From: Mycolicibacterium porcinum
Lineage (GTDB): Bacteria; Actinomycetota; Actinomycetes; Mycobacteriales; Mycobacteriaceae
Assembly (NCBI GenBank): GCA_001942045.1
Contig: MSTD01000005.1
Span: 170,005-193,115, forward strand
Direction: 5' to 3'
DNA length: 23,111 bases
The notes beneath the pieces were generated by a model that did not search any database, was not told the DNA's origin, and saw only the letters and a list, made by a program, of their open reading frames with translations. Positions 1 through 6,247 of this stretch are shown one piece after another. The position numbers were made by a program, and so were the translations under genes. Positions within the stretch are counted from its first letter, which is position 1. Every line of letters begins with the position of its first letter.

Positions 1-2079
1 CTGGTGGACAACGGCTTTCACGCCGTGCACCTGCCAGAGGCCGTGGGCGGCCAGGGCGGCGGGCTGGACGATATGGCCTGCGTGCTGGAGGCCGCGGGTG
101 CGACGCTGTTGCCCGGCCCGCTGCTCACCACGGCGATCGCCGGGGCGGCCGTCGCGTCGCAGCGGAGCCCGGCGGCCGAGACGCTACTGGCGGAAATCGC
201 TGCCGGCCTACCCGCTGTCGTGGTGTCCCGCGAGCGGGCCGACTTCACGGTCCACCGCGACGGCGACGGCTGGCGGCTTACCGGGTCGTCCGGACTGACC
301 TTGGGCATGTGCTCGGCGCAGCGCGTCGTGGTGCCGTTCGTCGACGAGGCGGGCGTCCCGCGTTGGGCCGTGGTGAATCCGGTTGCGGGGCAGGTGGAAT
401 CCCGCCAGGGCACCGATCTAACCACGGATCTGGGAATCCTGAATCTGACCGATTACCCGGTGTCCGCGACCGCGGTGCTGACCGGATTGGATACCGAACT
501 CGTCACCGGTCTGACCGTCGCGTTCACCGCCTCCGCGGCGGCAGGCATCACCCAATGGTGTGTGGAGACCGTCACCGAGCATCTGCGCACCCGCGAACAG
601 TTCGGAAAGCCGATCGGGACGTTCCAGGCGTTGCAGCACAAGGCGGCCATGCTGCTGGTGAACAGCGCGCTGGCGACGGCGGCGGCCTGGGATGCGGTAC
701 GCGCCCTCAACGGATCCACGGACACCGACCAGCACCGGCTGACCGCTTGCTCGGCCGCGGTACGGGCGGTGATGCCGGTTCCCGGTCTGGTGCTCGAGGC
801 GCTCACCATGTTGGGGGCCATCGGATTCACCTGGGAACACGACCTACACCTGTACTGGCGTCGGGCCACCAGCCTGGCCGCATCGATCGGTCCCGTATCG
901 CGGTGGACCCGTGAGCTCGGAGAGCTGTCGGCCACCGCCACGCGGGACATGACGGTGAACCTCGGTGAGTCCGACGGTGAATTCCGGGCCCGGGTCAGCG
1001 AAACCCTGGACCGCGCACTCACCCTGTCCGACACCGGTTTCAGCCGTCAAGGCGACTACCCAGAGTTCGCCATCGGGGCACGGCGGGATTTGCTCGCCGA
1101 TGCCGGGTTGATCGCCCCGCACTGGCCCGCACCGTGGGGGTGCGACGCGACCGTGCGCCAGCAGCTCATCGTGGACGAGGAGTTCAGCAAGCGCGCCGCA
1201 CTGGTACGACCGTCGGTGGGTATCGCCGAATGGATCCTGCCGAGCCTGATAACGGCCGGATCGGTGGAACTGCAAGAGCGTTTCGTGCCGGCCACGCTGC
1301 GCGGCGAGCTGTCGTGGTGTCAGCTGTTCAGTGAGCCCGGAGCCGGATCGGACCTGGCCTCGCTGAGTACCCGCGCCGTGCGGGTCGAGGGCGGGTGGCG
1401 GATCAACGGGCACAAGATCTGGACGTCGCTGGCGCACCGGGCCGATTTCGGTGCATTGCTGGCCCGGACCGATCCCGACGCTCCCAAGCACCGGGGTATC
1501 GGCTACTTCCTCCTCGACATGCGTTCGCCCGGAGTGGAATTCCGCCAGATCACGCAATCCAGCGGACGGGCCGAGTTCAACGAGGTGTTCCTGACCGACG
1601 TCTTCGTACCCGACGAGATGCTGCTGGGCGATCCCGCTGCGGGCTGGCAGCTGGCCATCAGCACGATGGCGCACGAGCGTGTGGCGATCAGCGGATACGT
1701 CAACATCGACCGGATGGGTGCGTTGCGCGAACTCGTCGCTGTGACGGCCGATCCCGACCCGGTGCTGCACGCCATCGGTGAGATCGACGCCTACACCAAC
1801 GCGCTCAAGGCGCTCGGTGTGCGGGAGACGCTACGCCTGCTCGACGGGCAGCCGCCCGGACCGGCGTCGAGCATCGCCAAGGTGGCCACCAACGTGATGC
1901 TGCGGCGGGCGGCCGAACTCACACTGGGCCTCACCGGGCCGCTGGCCATGGAACAGGACAGTCAACCGCCGGTGGTGGCGCCCTACCTCGACCTGCCCGC
2001 CGAGCTGATCGGCGGCGGCACCACCGAGATTCAGCTCAACATCATCGCCCAGCTGATCCTGGGACTACCCCGCAAGTGA
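1..2079 (+). CDS. Two-domain acyl-CoA dehydrogenase, 5' end outside the window
   Basis: Flavin acyl-CoA dehydrogenase made of two fused ACAD halves, like the mycobacterial FadE34 type. It would oxidise an acyl-CoA (probably a bulky or side-chain CoA ester) to the 2,3-enoyl-CoA in the cytosol. The frame is open from base 1, and about 60 residues expected at the N-terminus are missing, so the GTG at 4 is probably internal. Counting from that GTG, the first half carries REQFGKPIGTFQALQHKAA (197-214) and a probable catalytic Glu278 in GFTWEHDLHLYWRR. The second half carries the FAD-site motif FSEPGAGSD (442-450) and ends with the IGGGTTEIQ-type motif near 670. This fits the pattern in which one half supplies the base and the other much of the FAD site, as in FadE26/27-type heteromers. 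The next gene starts 9 bases after the stop, indicating an operon. The substrate cannot be read from sequence. Confidence 0.9.
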   Translation: MVDNGFHAVHLPEAVGGQGGGLDDMACVLEAAGATLLPGPLLTTAIAGAAVASQRSPAAETLLAEIAAGLPAVVVSRERADFTVHRDGDGWRLTGSSGLTLGMCSAQRVVVPFVDEAGVPRWAVVNPVAGQVESRQGTDLTTDLGILNLTDYPVSATAVLTGLDTELVTGLTVAFTASAAAGITQWCVETVTEHLRTREQFGKPIGTFQALQHKAAMLLVNSALATAAAWDAVRALNGSTDTDQHRLTACSAAVRAVMPVPGLVLEALTMLGAIGFTWEHDLHLYWRRATSLAASIGPVSRWTRELGELSATATRDMTVNLGESDGEFRARVSETLDRALTLSDTGFSRQGDYPEFAIGARRDLLADAGLIAPHWPAPWGCDATVRQQLIVDEEFSKRAALVRPSVGIAEWILPSLITAGSVELQERFVPATLRGELSWCQLFSEPGAGSDLASLSTRAVRVEGGWRINGHKIWTSLAHRADFGALLARTDPDAPKHRGIGYFLLDMRSPGVEFRQITQSSGRAEFNEVFLTDVFVPDEMLLGDPAAGWQLAISTMAHERVAISGYVNIDRMGALRELVAVTADPDPVLHAIGEIDAYTNALKALGVRETLRLLDGQPPGPASSIAKVATNVMLRRAAELTLGLTGPLAMEQDSQPPVVAPYLDLPAELIGGGTTEIQLNIIAQLILGLPRK

Positions 2080-2088
2080 GGAGTGCGT

Positions 2089-3309
2089 ATGAGACCGCGT
2101 AGGGGATTGCAGGGCGACGCCGCGATCGTCGGCTATGTCGAGTTGCCGCCCGAACGGTTGTCGAAAGCCGCGCCGGCTCCGTTCACGCTCGAACAATGGG
2201 CACTGCTGGCGGCAGCCGCGCTGGAGGATGCCGGTCTATCGGCCGAGCAGGTCGACGGCATCGTCACCTCGCATCTGGGCGAGTCGGAGATCTTCGTACC
2301 GTCCACGGTGGCCGAATATCTGGGCGTGCGAGCGAACTTCGCCGAGTTGCTCGATCTCGGCGGGGCGAGCGCCGCGGGCATGGTGTGGCGGGCGGCCGCC
2401 GCGATCGAGCTCGGCCTCTGCGACGTCGTGCTGTGCGCCCTGCCGGCGCGGTACATCACGCCGAGTTCGGAGCTGAAGCCGAAGACGTTGACCGATGCGG
2501 TGTTCTTCGGCTCGTCCAGCAACCAATTCGGTTCGCCGCAAGCCGAATTCGAGATCCCCTACGGCAACCTCGGTCAGAACGGCCCCTACGGGCAGGTGGC
2601 GCAGCGCTACGCCCACGAATACGGCTATGACGAGCGGGCGATGGCAAAGATCGTGGTGGACCAGCGGTTCAATGCCAACCACACTGACGGCGCCATCTGG
2701 AAAGACACCCCGCTGAGCGTCGAGGACGTCCTGGCCAGTCCGGTGATCGCCGATCCGCTGCACATGCTCGAAATCGTGATGCCGTGTGTCGGCGGGGCGG
2801 CCGTCGTCGTGGCCAGCGCCGAGGTCGCCGCGCGCGCCCGCAACCGGCCGGTGTGGATCAAGGGGTTTGGCGAGCACGTACCTTTCAAGACCCCCACCTA
2901 CGCCGAGGACCTGCTCGATACCCCGATCCGCAAGGCGGCCGACACGGCGTTCGGGATGACCGGGCTGACCCGCGACGACATGGACATGGTGTCCATCTAT
3001 GACTGCTACACGATCACGGTGCTGCTCAGCCTGGAAGACGCCGGGTTCTGCGAGAAGGGCAAGGGTATGTCCTTCGTGGCCGACCACGATCTGACGTTCC
3101 GGGGCGATTTCCCGCTGAACACCGCCGGCGGCCAACTCGGTTTCGGCCAAGCAGGTTTGGCGGGCGGCATGCACCACGTGTGCGATGCCACCCGACAGAT
3201 CATGGGCCGCGCTGGGGCTGCCCAAGTCGCCGATTGCCATCGCGCCTTCGTGTCCGGCAACGGCGGCATCCTGTCCGAGCAGACCACCCTGATCCTGGAA
3301 GGCGAGTGA
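2089..3309 (+). CDS. Thiolase-fold lipid-transfer-type protein lacking thiolase catalytic residues (Ltp2/DitF-like)
   Basis: A 406-residue SCP-x/thiolase-superfamily protein. ATG 2089 is chosen because GAGGAG (2078-2083) lies 5 bases upstream; GTG 2083 would overlap that site. By eye, the thiolase nucleophile position reads GGASAAG (Gly92 in place of Cys). The HDCF motif reads YDCY (304-307, His to Tyr). The GHP motif reads GQAG (352-355, His to Gln), and the C-terminal CxG motif reads VSGNGG with no Cys. Ordinary thiolysis is therefore unlikely. In the Ltp2 steroid aldolase both thiolase Cys are absent and oxyanion histidines are replaced by Tyr, and that enzyme works with a DUF35 subunit. 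The DUF35 gene directly downstream (4-base gap) supports a retro-aldolase or similar C-C cleaving complex, but this is inference. An acyl-transferase or non-catalytic role remains possible. Confidence 0.85.
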   Translation: MRPRRGLQGDAAIVGYVELPPERLSKAAPAPFTLEQWALLAAAALEDAGLSAEQVDGIVTSHLGESEIFVPSTVAEYLGVRANFAELLDLGGASAAGMVWRAAAAIELGLCDVVLCALPARYITPSSELKPKTLTDAVFFGSSSNQFGSPQAEFEIPYGNLGQNGPYGQVAQRYAHEYGYDERAMAKIVVDQRFNANHTDGAIWKDTPLSVEDVLASPVIADPLHMLEIVMPCVGGAAVVVASAEVAARARNRPVWIKGFGEHVPFKTPTYAEDLLDTPIRKAADTAFGMTGLTRDDMDMVSIYDCYTITVLLSLEDAGFCEKGKGMSFVADHDLTFRGDFPLNTAGGQLGFGQAGLAGGMHHVCDATRQIMGRAGAAQVADCHRAFVSGNGGILSEQTTLILEGE

Positions 3310-3313
3310 ACCG

Positions 3314-3736
3314 ATGACCGGATTCGCCCGGCCCATGCCGGTGAAAACTCCTACCAGCGCACCGTTCTGGGATGCGCTGGCCGAGCACCGCATCGTGATC
3401 CAGTACTCGCCGTCGACGCAGGCCTACGTGTTTTACCCGCGAGTGTTGGCGCCGCGCACGCTGGCCGCTGACCTCGAGTGGCGGGAGATCTCGGGGATGG
3501 GCACGCTGTATTCCTTCACGGTGGCCCGCCGCCCGGTCGGCCCGCACTTCGCCGACGCGGTCCCGCAAATTCTGGGTATCGTGGAATGGGATGAGGGTCC
3601 GCGGTTCTCGACGGAAATCGTTGACGTCGCACCCGAGGAACTCAGTGTGGGAATGCGGCTCAAGCCCATTTTCTGCGATTACCCGGACGCCCTTGCTGGG
3701 ACTGGTGTGACAATGCTGCGCTACACGCGGGCTTGA
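3314..3736 (+). CDS. DUF35 / OB-fold acyl-CoA-associated protein with degenerate zinc ribbon
   Basis: A 140-residue DUF35 protein. These are small partners of thiolase-fold enzymes that help form the CoA-ester active site. The OB-fold part is recognisable from WREISGMGTLYSFTVARRPV (56-75) and PQILGIVEWDEGPRFST (84-100). The N-terminal rubredoxin-like zinc ribbon normally has two CxxC pairs around a YPR motif. Here the segment QYSPSTQAYVFYPRVLAPRT (30-49) places Ser32, Thr35, Ala46 and Thr49 at the four ligand positions, so zinc binding looks lost. The only Cys is at 121. The gene begins 4 bases after the thiolase-like stop, which implies co-expression and a likely physical complex. The exact reaction is unknown. 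Confidence 0.85.
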   Translation: MTGFARPMPVKTPTSAPFWDALAEHRIVIQYSPSTQAYVFYPRVLAPRTLAADLEWREISGMGTLYSFTVARRPVGPHFADAVPQILGIVEWDEGPRFSTEIVDVAPEELSVGMRLKPIFCDYPDALAGTGVTMLRYTRA

Positions 3737-3780
3737 TCACATCACTTGGCAGGAGGCTCACAGGAGAGGAGTATGGAGTC

Positions 3781-4059
3781 ATGCTAACCATACGAAAACT
3801 CATGGGGTCAGTGTTCGTAGCGGGAGCCGCGGTGGCGATTGCAGCAGGTCCGACCGCCGCACTTATGACTGATGCGCCCGCAACGACGATCAGTGCTCAA
3901 CCCAGCGGCGGCGGTGACGCCGGCGGTGGCGGTGGCTGCGACAGCGGTCCCGGCTGGAACGGTTGTGGTGGCTGGAACCCGGTCCAGGGTGGCTGGGGTC
4001 ATGGCTGCTTGAACGGAATCTGCGGTGGCTGGGACGGCCAGCGCGGCTGGGGCAACTGA
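3781..4059 (+). CDS. Small secreted Gly/Trp/Cys-rich protein, function unknown
   Basis: ATG 3781 is chosen because AGGAGAGGAG (3762-3771) lies 9 bases upstream. The longer frame from TTG 3733 would overlap the DUF35 stop and place a charged stretch ahead of the signal sequence. The 92-residue product has an N-terminal signal: basic LTIRK, then hydrophobic VFVAGAAVAIAAG to about residue 23, with cleavage plausible around residues 27-35. The mature part is about half Gly, with Trp at 59, 65, 72, 84 and 90 and Cys at 53, 62, 76 and 81. The motif GGW(N/G/D) recurs three times (residues 63, 70 and 82), followed by a related RGWGN ending. Four Cys suggest two disulfides outside the cell. I do not recognise a named family. 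The gap of 44 bases after DUF35 leaves open whether it shares that operon or has its own promoter. Confidence 0.75.
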   Translation: MLTIRKLMGSVFVAGAAVAIAAGPTAALMTDAPATTISAQPSGGGDAGGGGGCDSGPGWNGCGGWNPVQGGWGHGCLNGICGGWDGQRGWGN

Positions 4060-4077
4060 CACTGATTCCTGGCGTTG

Positions 4078-4130
4078 ATCCTGCGTCCAGGGCGGCAAAG
4101 TGCGAGTAACGCACGCCCTGAACGCAGGAT
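4078..4130. terminator. Long hairpin between convergent genes, copy 1 of a repeated element
   Basis: Arms 4078-4094 and 4114-4130 are 17 bases each and pair with a single mismatch, separated by a 19-base loop. A second, smaller stem GTGCG/CGCAC (4100-4104 with 4110-4114) is nested inside the loop. The element sits between the stop of the small secreted gene (4059, + strand) and the stop of the enoyl-CoA gene (4145, - strand), so it could terminate both directions. There is no T-run on either side. The loop core AAAGTGCGAGT (4097-4107) and the flanking AGGGCG and CGCCCT recur at 11153-11207. Confidence 0.7.
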
Positions 4131-4144
4131 GAACTACGCAGATT

Positions 4145-4801
4145 TCACGGATTCTGAAGCGCCTGCACTGCCGTGCCGAACATGCCTTGCTTGATCGCCC
4201 CCAGGGTGCCGGAGTCCTTGCCGCCCAACGGGCGCAGCAGATCCGTGGCCGTCGTGGTCACCGTGCCTTCGCGGGCGGTGGCATCGACCAATCCGTAGGC
4301 GTGGGCGTCGATTCCGCCGAACCGGCGGCCCGTGGTCATGGACGCGACCGCGGCCTGCGGAGTCAGCTTGGCCTGGATCAGCGCGGCCATGCCCGGGGTG
4401 AACGGGATCCGGATGTCCACCTCGGGGAAACAGAAGAAGCCACGGTCGTCACGCATGACGCGGAAGTCGTGGGCGATCGCCAGCATGGCGCCGGCACCGA
4501 AGGCGTGGCCGACCACCGCGGCCGCTGTCGGAATCGGCAACGTCAGCACCCGCGCCAGCAGACCCTGTACCCGGCCCACGTACCAGTCGCCCCGATCGCT
4601 GTGGGCACCAAGCCAATCCAGATCCAAGCCGTTGGAATAGAACTTGCTGTCGGCCGTGGTCACCAGGCCGTGCGCGCCCTTGGCCAGGATCGCATCCAGA
4701 TGGGCGTCGACCTCATCGAGGAATTCCGGCGAGAACCGGTTTTCGTCGTCGCCGAGATCGAGGACGGCGATCTCGCCGTCGTAATCGAGGGTTGTGGTCA
4801 T
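4145..4801 (-). CDS. Enoyl-CoA isomerase/hydratase family protein (crotonase fold)
   Basis: A 218-residue crotonase-superfamily enzyme acting on acyl-CoA esters in the cytosol. ATG 4801 is chosen because AGAAAGGA lies 6 bases upstream on the minus strand; the longer open frame to 4999 has unrelated Arg/Pro-rich shadow sequence. The two oxyanion-hole segments are SKFYSNGLDLDWL (52-64) and GHAFGAGAM (98-106). A single acidic residue, Glu127 in FCFPEVDIRIPF, lies where delta3-delta2 enoyl-CoA isomerases have theirs, and the second hydratase Glu is not evident, so isomerase is preferred to hydratase. The protein is shorter than typical hydratases (about 255-260). Its start codon overlaps the stop of the upstream TetR gene (ATGA, 4798-4801), so the two are translationally coupled. 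Confidence 0.85.
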   Translation of the reverse strand: MTTTLDYDGEIAVLDLGDDENRFSPEFLDEVDAHLDAILAKGAHGLVTTADSKFYSNGLDLDWLGAHSDRGDWYVGRVQGLLARVLTLPIPTAAAVVGHAFGAGAMLAIAHDFRVMRDDRGFFCFPEVDIRIPFTPGMAALIQAKLTPQAAVASMTTGRRFGGIDAHAYGLVDATAREGTVTTTATDLLRPLGGKDSGTLGAIKQGMFGTAVQALQNP

Positions 4802-5430
4802 GAGAGTCCTTTCTTCTGGGGAGTTTTCGGCGTATGCCTGGGCCCCGGTCCCACCGCCAGTACGGCGGCAACCGCCGCATTGAGGTGATCGCGGGCCGTC
4901 GGGTCGTCGAGGCGGTTGCGGTGGAGCAGGACGGCCGTCGGCAGGTCGACGATGCACGTCGTGACGGTGTCCACGGCGGCCCGGTCGCGCCGGTCCCACG
5001 CCGCCGCCGCGAGCTCGATCATCAAGTCCACCAACTGTTTTTCCAGTTCACGTGCCTGCTCGGCCAGATCGGCCGGTAAGTCGTGGCCGAGCACCTGCTC
5101 ACGGCGGACCTGTAGCAGTAGCCGTGCCGAGGCCGCGTGGCGCTCGGCGAAGAGCACCGGCGCGTAGGCCGCCGCGGCGATCGCGTCGACGCCCTGCTGT
5201 GCCGCCTCGACCAGTTCCCGCTGCAAAGCCAGGAACCGCCTTCCGGCGCGTAGCCAGACCTGCCCGAGCAGACCGGCCCGTGACCCGAACGAGTGATACA
5301 ACGCGCCGTTGGACAGTCCGACCGCATCACTGATCGCGCGGATCGTCACCGCCGCCGGCCCGGAGTGCACGGCCAGGGATTCCGCGGCATCGAGGACCGC
5401 ATCCGGGTCATAGACGCGAGGGCGTGGCAC
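4798..5430 (-). CDS. TetR-family regulator coupled to the enoyl-CoA isomerase gene
   Basis: A 210-residue TetR-type repressor. GTG 5430 is chosen because it gives the usual short N-terminus ahead of the DNA-binding domain (MPRPRVYDPDAVLDAAESL), and the longer frame would run through the operator. The helix-turn-helix spans about residues 28-50 (TIRAISDAVGLSNGALYHSF). The remainder is an alpha-helical ligand domain, Ala/Leu-rich, whose likely effector is an acyl-CoA given the coupled isomerase gene; that is inference. A perfect palindrome at 5441-5462 lies 10 bases upstream of the start codon and is the natural autoregulatory operator. The gene lies head to head with another TetR gene that starts at 5534. 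Confidence 0.87.
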   Translation of the reverse strand: MPRPRVYDPDAVLDAAESLAVHSGPAAVTIRAISDAVGLSNGALYHSFGSRAGLLGQVWLRAGRRFLALQRELVEAAQQGVDAIAAAAYAPVLFAERHAASARLLLQVRREQVLGHDLPADLAEQARELEKQLVDLMIELAAAAWDRRDRAAVDTVTTCIVDLPTAVLLHRNRLDDPTARDHLNAAVAAVLAVGPGPRHTPKTPQKKGLS

Positions 5431-5440
5431 CGCCTCACCA

Positions 5441-5462
5441 TAACAGAGCGATTGCTCTGTTA
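5441..5462. promoter_or_regulatory. Perfect inverted repeat, probable operator of the minus-strand TetR
   Basis: TAACAGAGC (5441-5449) and its exact reverse complement GCTCTGTTA (5454-5462) flank a GATT centre. Size and symmetry fit a TetR-dimer site. It lies just upstream of GTG 5430, so binding would block leftward transcription of the TetR-isomerase pair. Its effect on the rightward irt promoter, 14 bases away, is unclear. Confidence 0.75.
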
Positions 5463-5475
5463 CTCGAAGGAGCGG

Positions 5476-5504
5476 TTGACGGGGACTAAGGTGACCCTTA
5501 GTTT
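5476..5504 (+). promoter_or_regulatory. Probable sigma-A-type promoter of the TetR-irtA-irtB operon
   Basis: TTGACG (5476-5481) matches a -35 element. TAGTTT (5499-5504) fits the mycobacterial TANNNT -10, with a 17-base spacer. A transcript would start near 5511, giving a leader of about 20 bases with GGAGG (5524-5528) before GTG 5534. No transcript data are available to me. Confidence 0.55.
5485..5502. promoter_or_regulatory. Iron-box-like inverted repeat over the irt promoter (candidate IdeR site)
   Basis: ACTAAGG (5485-5491) and CCTTAGT (5496-5502) are exact inverted repeats around TGAC. Aligned by hand to the 19-base IdeR/DtxR consensus TWAGGTWAGSCTWACCTWA, starting at TAAGGT (5487), it matches about 14 of 19 positions. 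It covers the promoter spacer and part of the -10 element, which is where an iron-dependent repressor of siderophore import would be expected to bind. It could instead be the operator of the TetR gene at 5534. Confidence 0.55.
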
Positions 5505-5533
5505 GTGGGGGTAACTTTCCTCTGGAGGTGGTC

Positions 5534-6247
5534 GTGGCCGGATCCGGTGTCTCCGCGCGCGTGGGTGGGCGCCCGCCGCTGATCGCGGTGTCCGACATCG
5601 TCGCCGCGGGACGCGAGCTGGGCATGCGCAACCTGAGCGTCAACGCGGTGGCCACGCGGCTCGGCGTCTCGGCGACCGCGCTGTACCGCCACATCACCGG
5701 CCGCTGGGAGCTCGAACGCCTGGTCGGGGAGAGCCTTCTCGCCGAGCTCGAATTCGCTGACGACCCGGCCTGGTCCGTCGAAGACCATCTGCTGGCATTC
5801 GGGGTGACCGTGCACCGCTACGCCCTGGCCAACCCCGGACTGGCCACCTACATGCAGGTGCTGTTCCCGCGCGGCGAGGCCGGCGCCCGGCTGCTGGCCG
5901 ACGAGATCGCCGCGCTGGGCAGACGCGGTTACGCGGCCGAGGCCGCTGCCCTGCTCAGCAGTTCGGTGGCCGTGCTGGCCATCGGACTGGCCGCCCAGCA
6001 CGAACTCAAGGCCGAGGCGAGCGGCGGCGACGACGGATTCGTCACGGAACGCGACGCCGCCGCCGAGCGGCTGGCCGGTGACGCCGCGCTGGGTCCGGTG
6101 CACACCGCGGGCACGCAGCTGCGCAGTCCGCAATATCTGGAACTTCTGATGAACGCGCTGATCCGGGGACTGCTGACGTCCGTGGTCCCCGGCCGGGCGA
6201 TTACCGACATCGTGGCGGATCTGACCGCCAGGGGAGGGGACCGCTGA
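5534..6247 (+). CDS. TetR-family regulator, first gene of the irt operon
   Basis: A 237-residue TetR-type protein. GTG 5534 is preferred over GTG 5528 because the GGAGG ribosome site (5524-5528) would overlap the latter. The helix-turn-helix spans about residues 35-57 ([22 protein letters not shown]). The longer helical C-terminal domain resembles TetR_C families and holds segments such as [21 protein letters not shown]. Its TGA overlaps the irtA ATG by one base (6247), so it is co-transcribed with, and probably translationally linked to, the siderophore importer. A role in tuning siderophore uptake, or in sensing a siderophore or metabolite, is inferred from position only; I know of no characterised equivalent. 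Confidence 0.87.
   Translation: MAGSGVSARVGGRPPLIAVSDIVAAGRELGMRNLSVNAVATRLGVSATALYRHITGRWELERLVGESLLAELEFADDPAWSVEDHLLAFGVTVHRYALANPGLATYMQVLFPRGEAGARLLADEIAALGRRGYAAEAAALLSSSVAVLAIGLAAQHELKAEASGGDDGFVTERDAAAERLAGDAALGPVHTAGTQLRSPQYLELLMNALIRGLLTSVVPGRAITDIVADLTARGGDR

Noticed and set aside
4802..4999. 66-residue N-terminal extension of the enoyl-CoA isomerase
   Set aside because: Arg/Pro-rich sequence overlapping the TetR C-terminus in another frame. ATG 4801 has a good ribosome site and the ATGA overlap.
5431..5697. Longer TetR reading frame extending to 5697 on the minus strand
   Set aside because: It runs through the palindromic operator and the divergent gene's start, and lacks family similarity.
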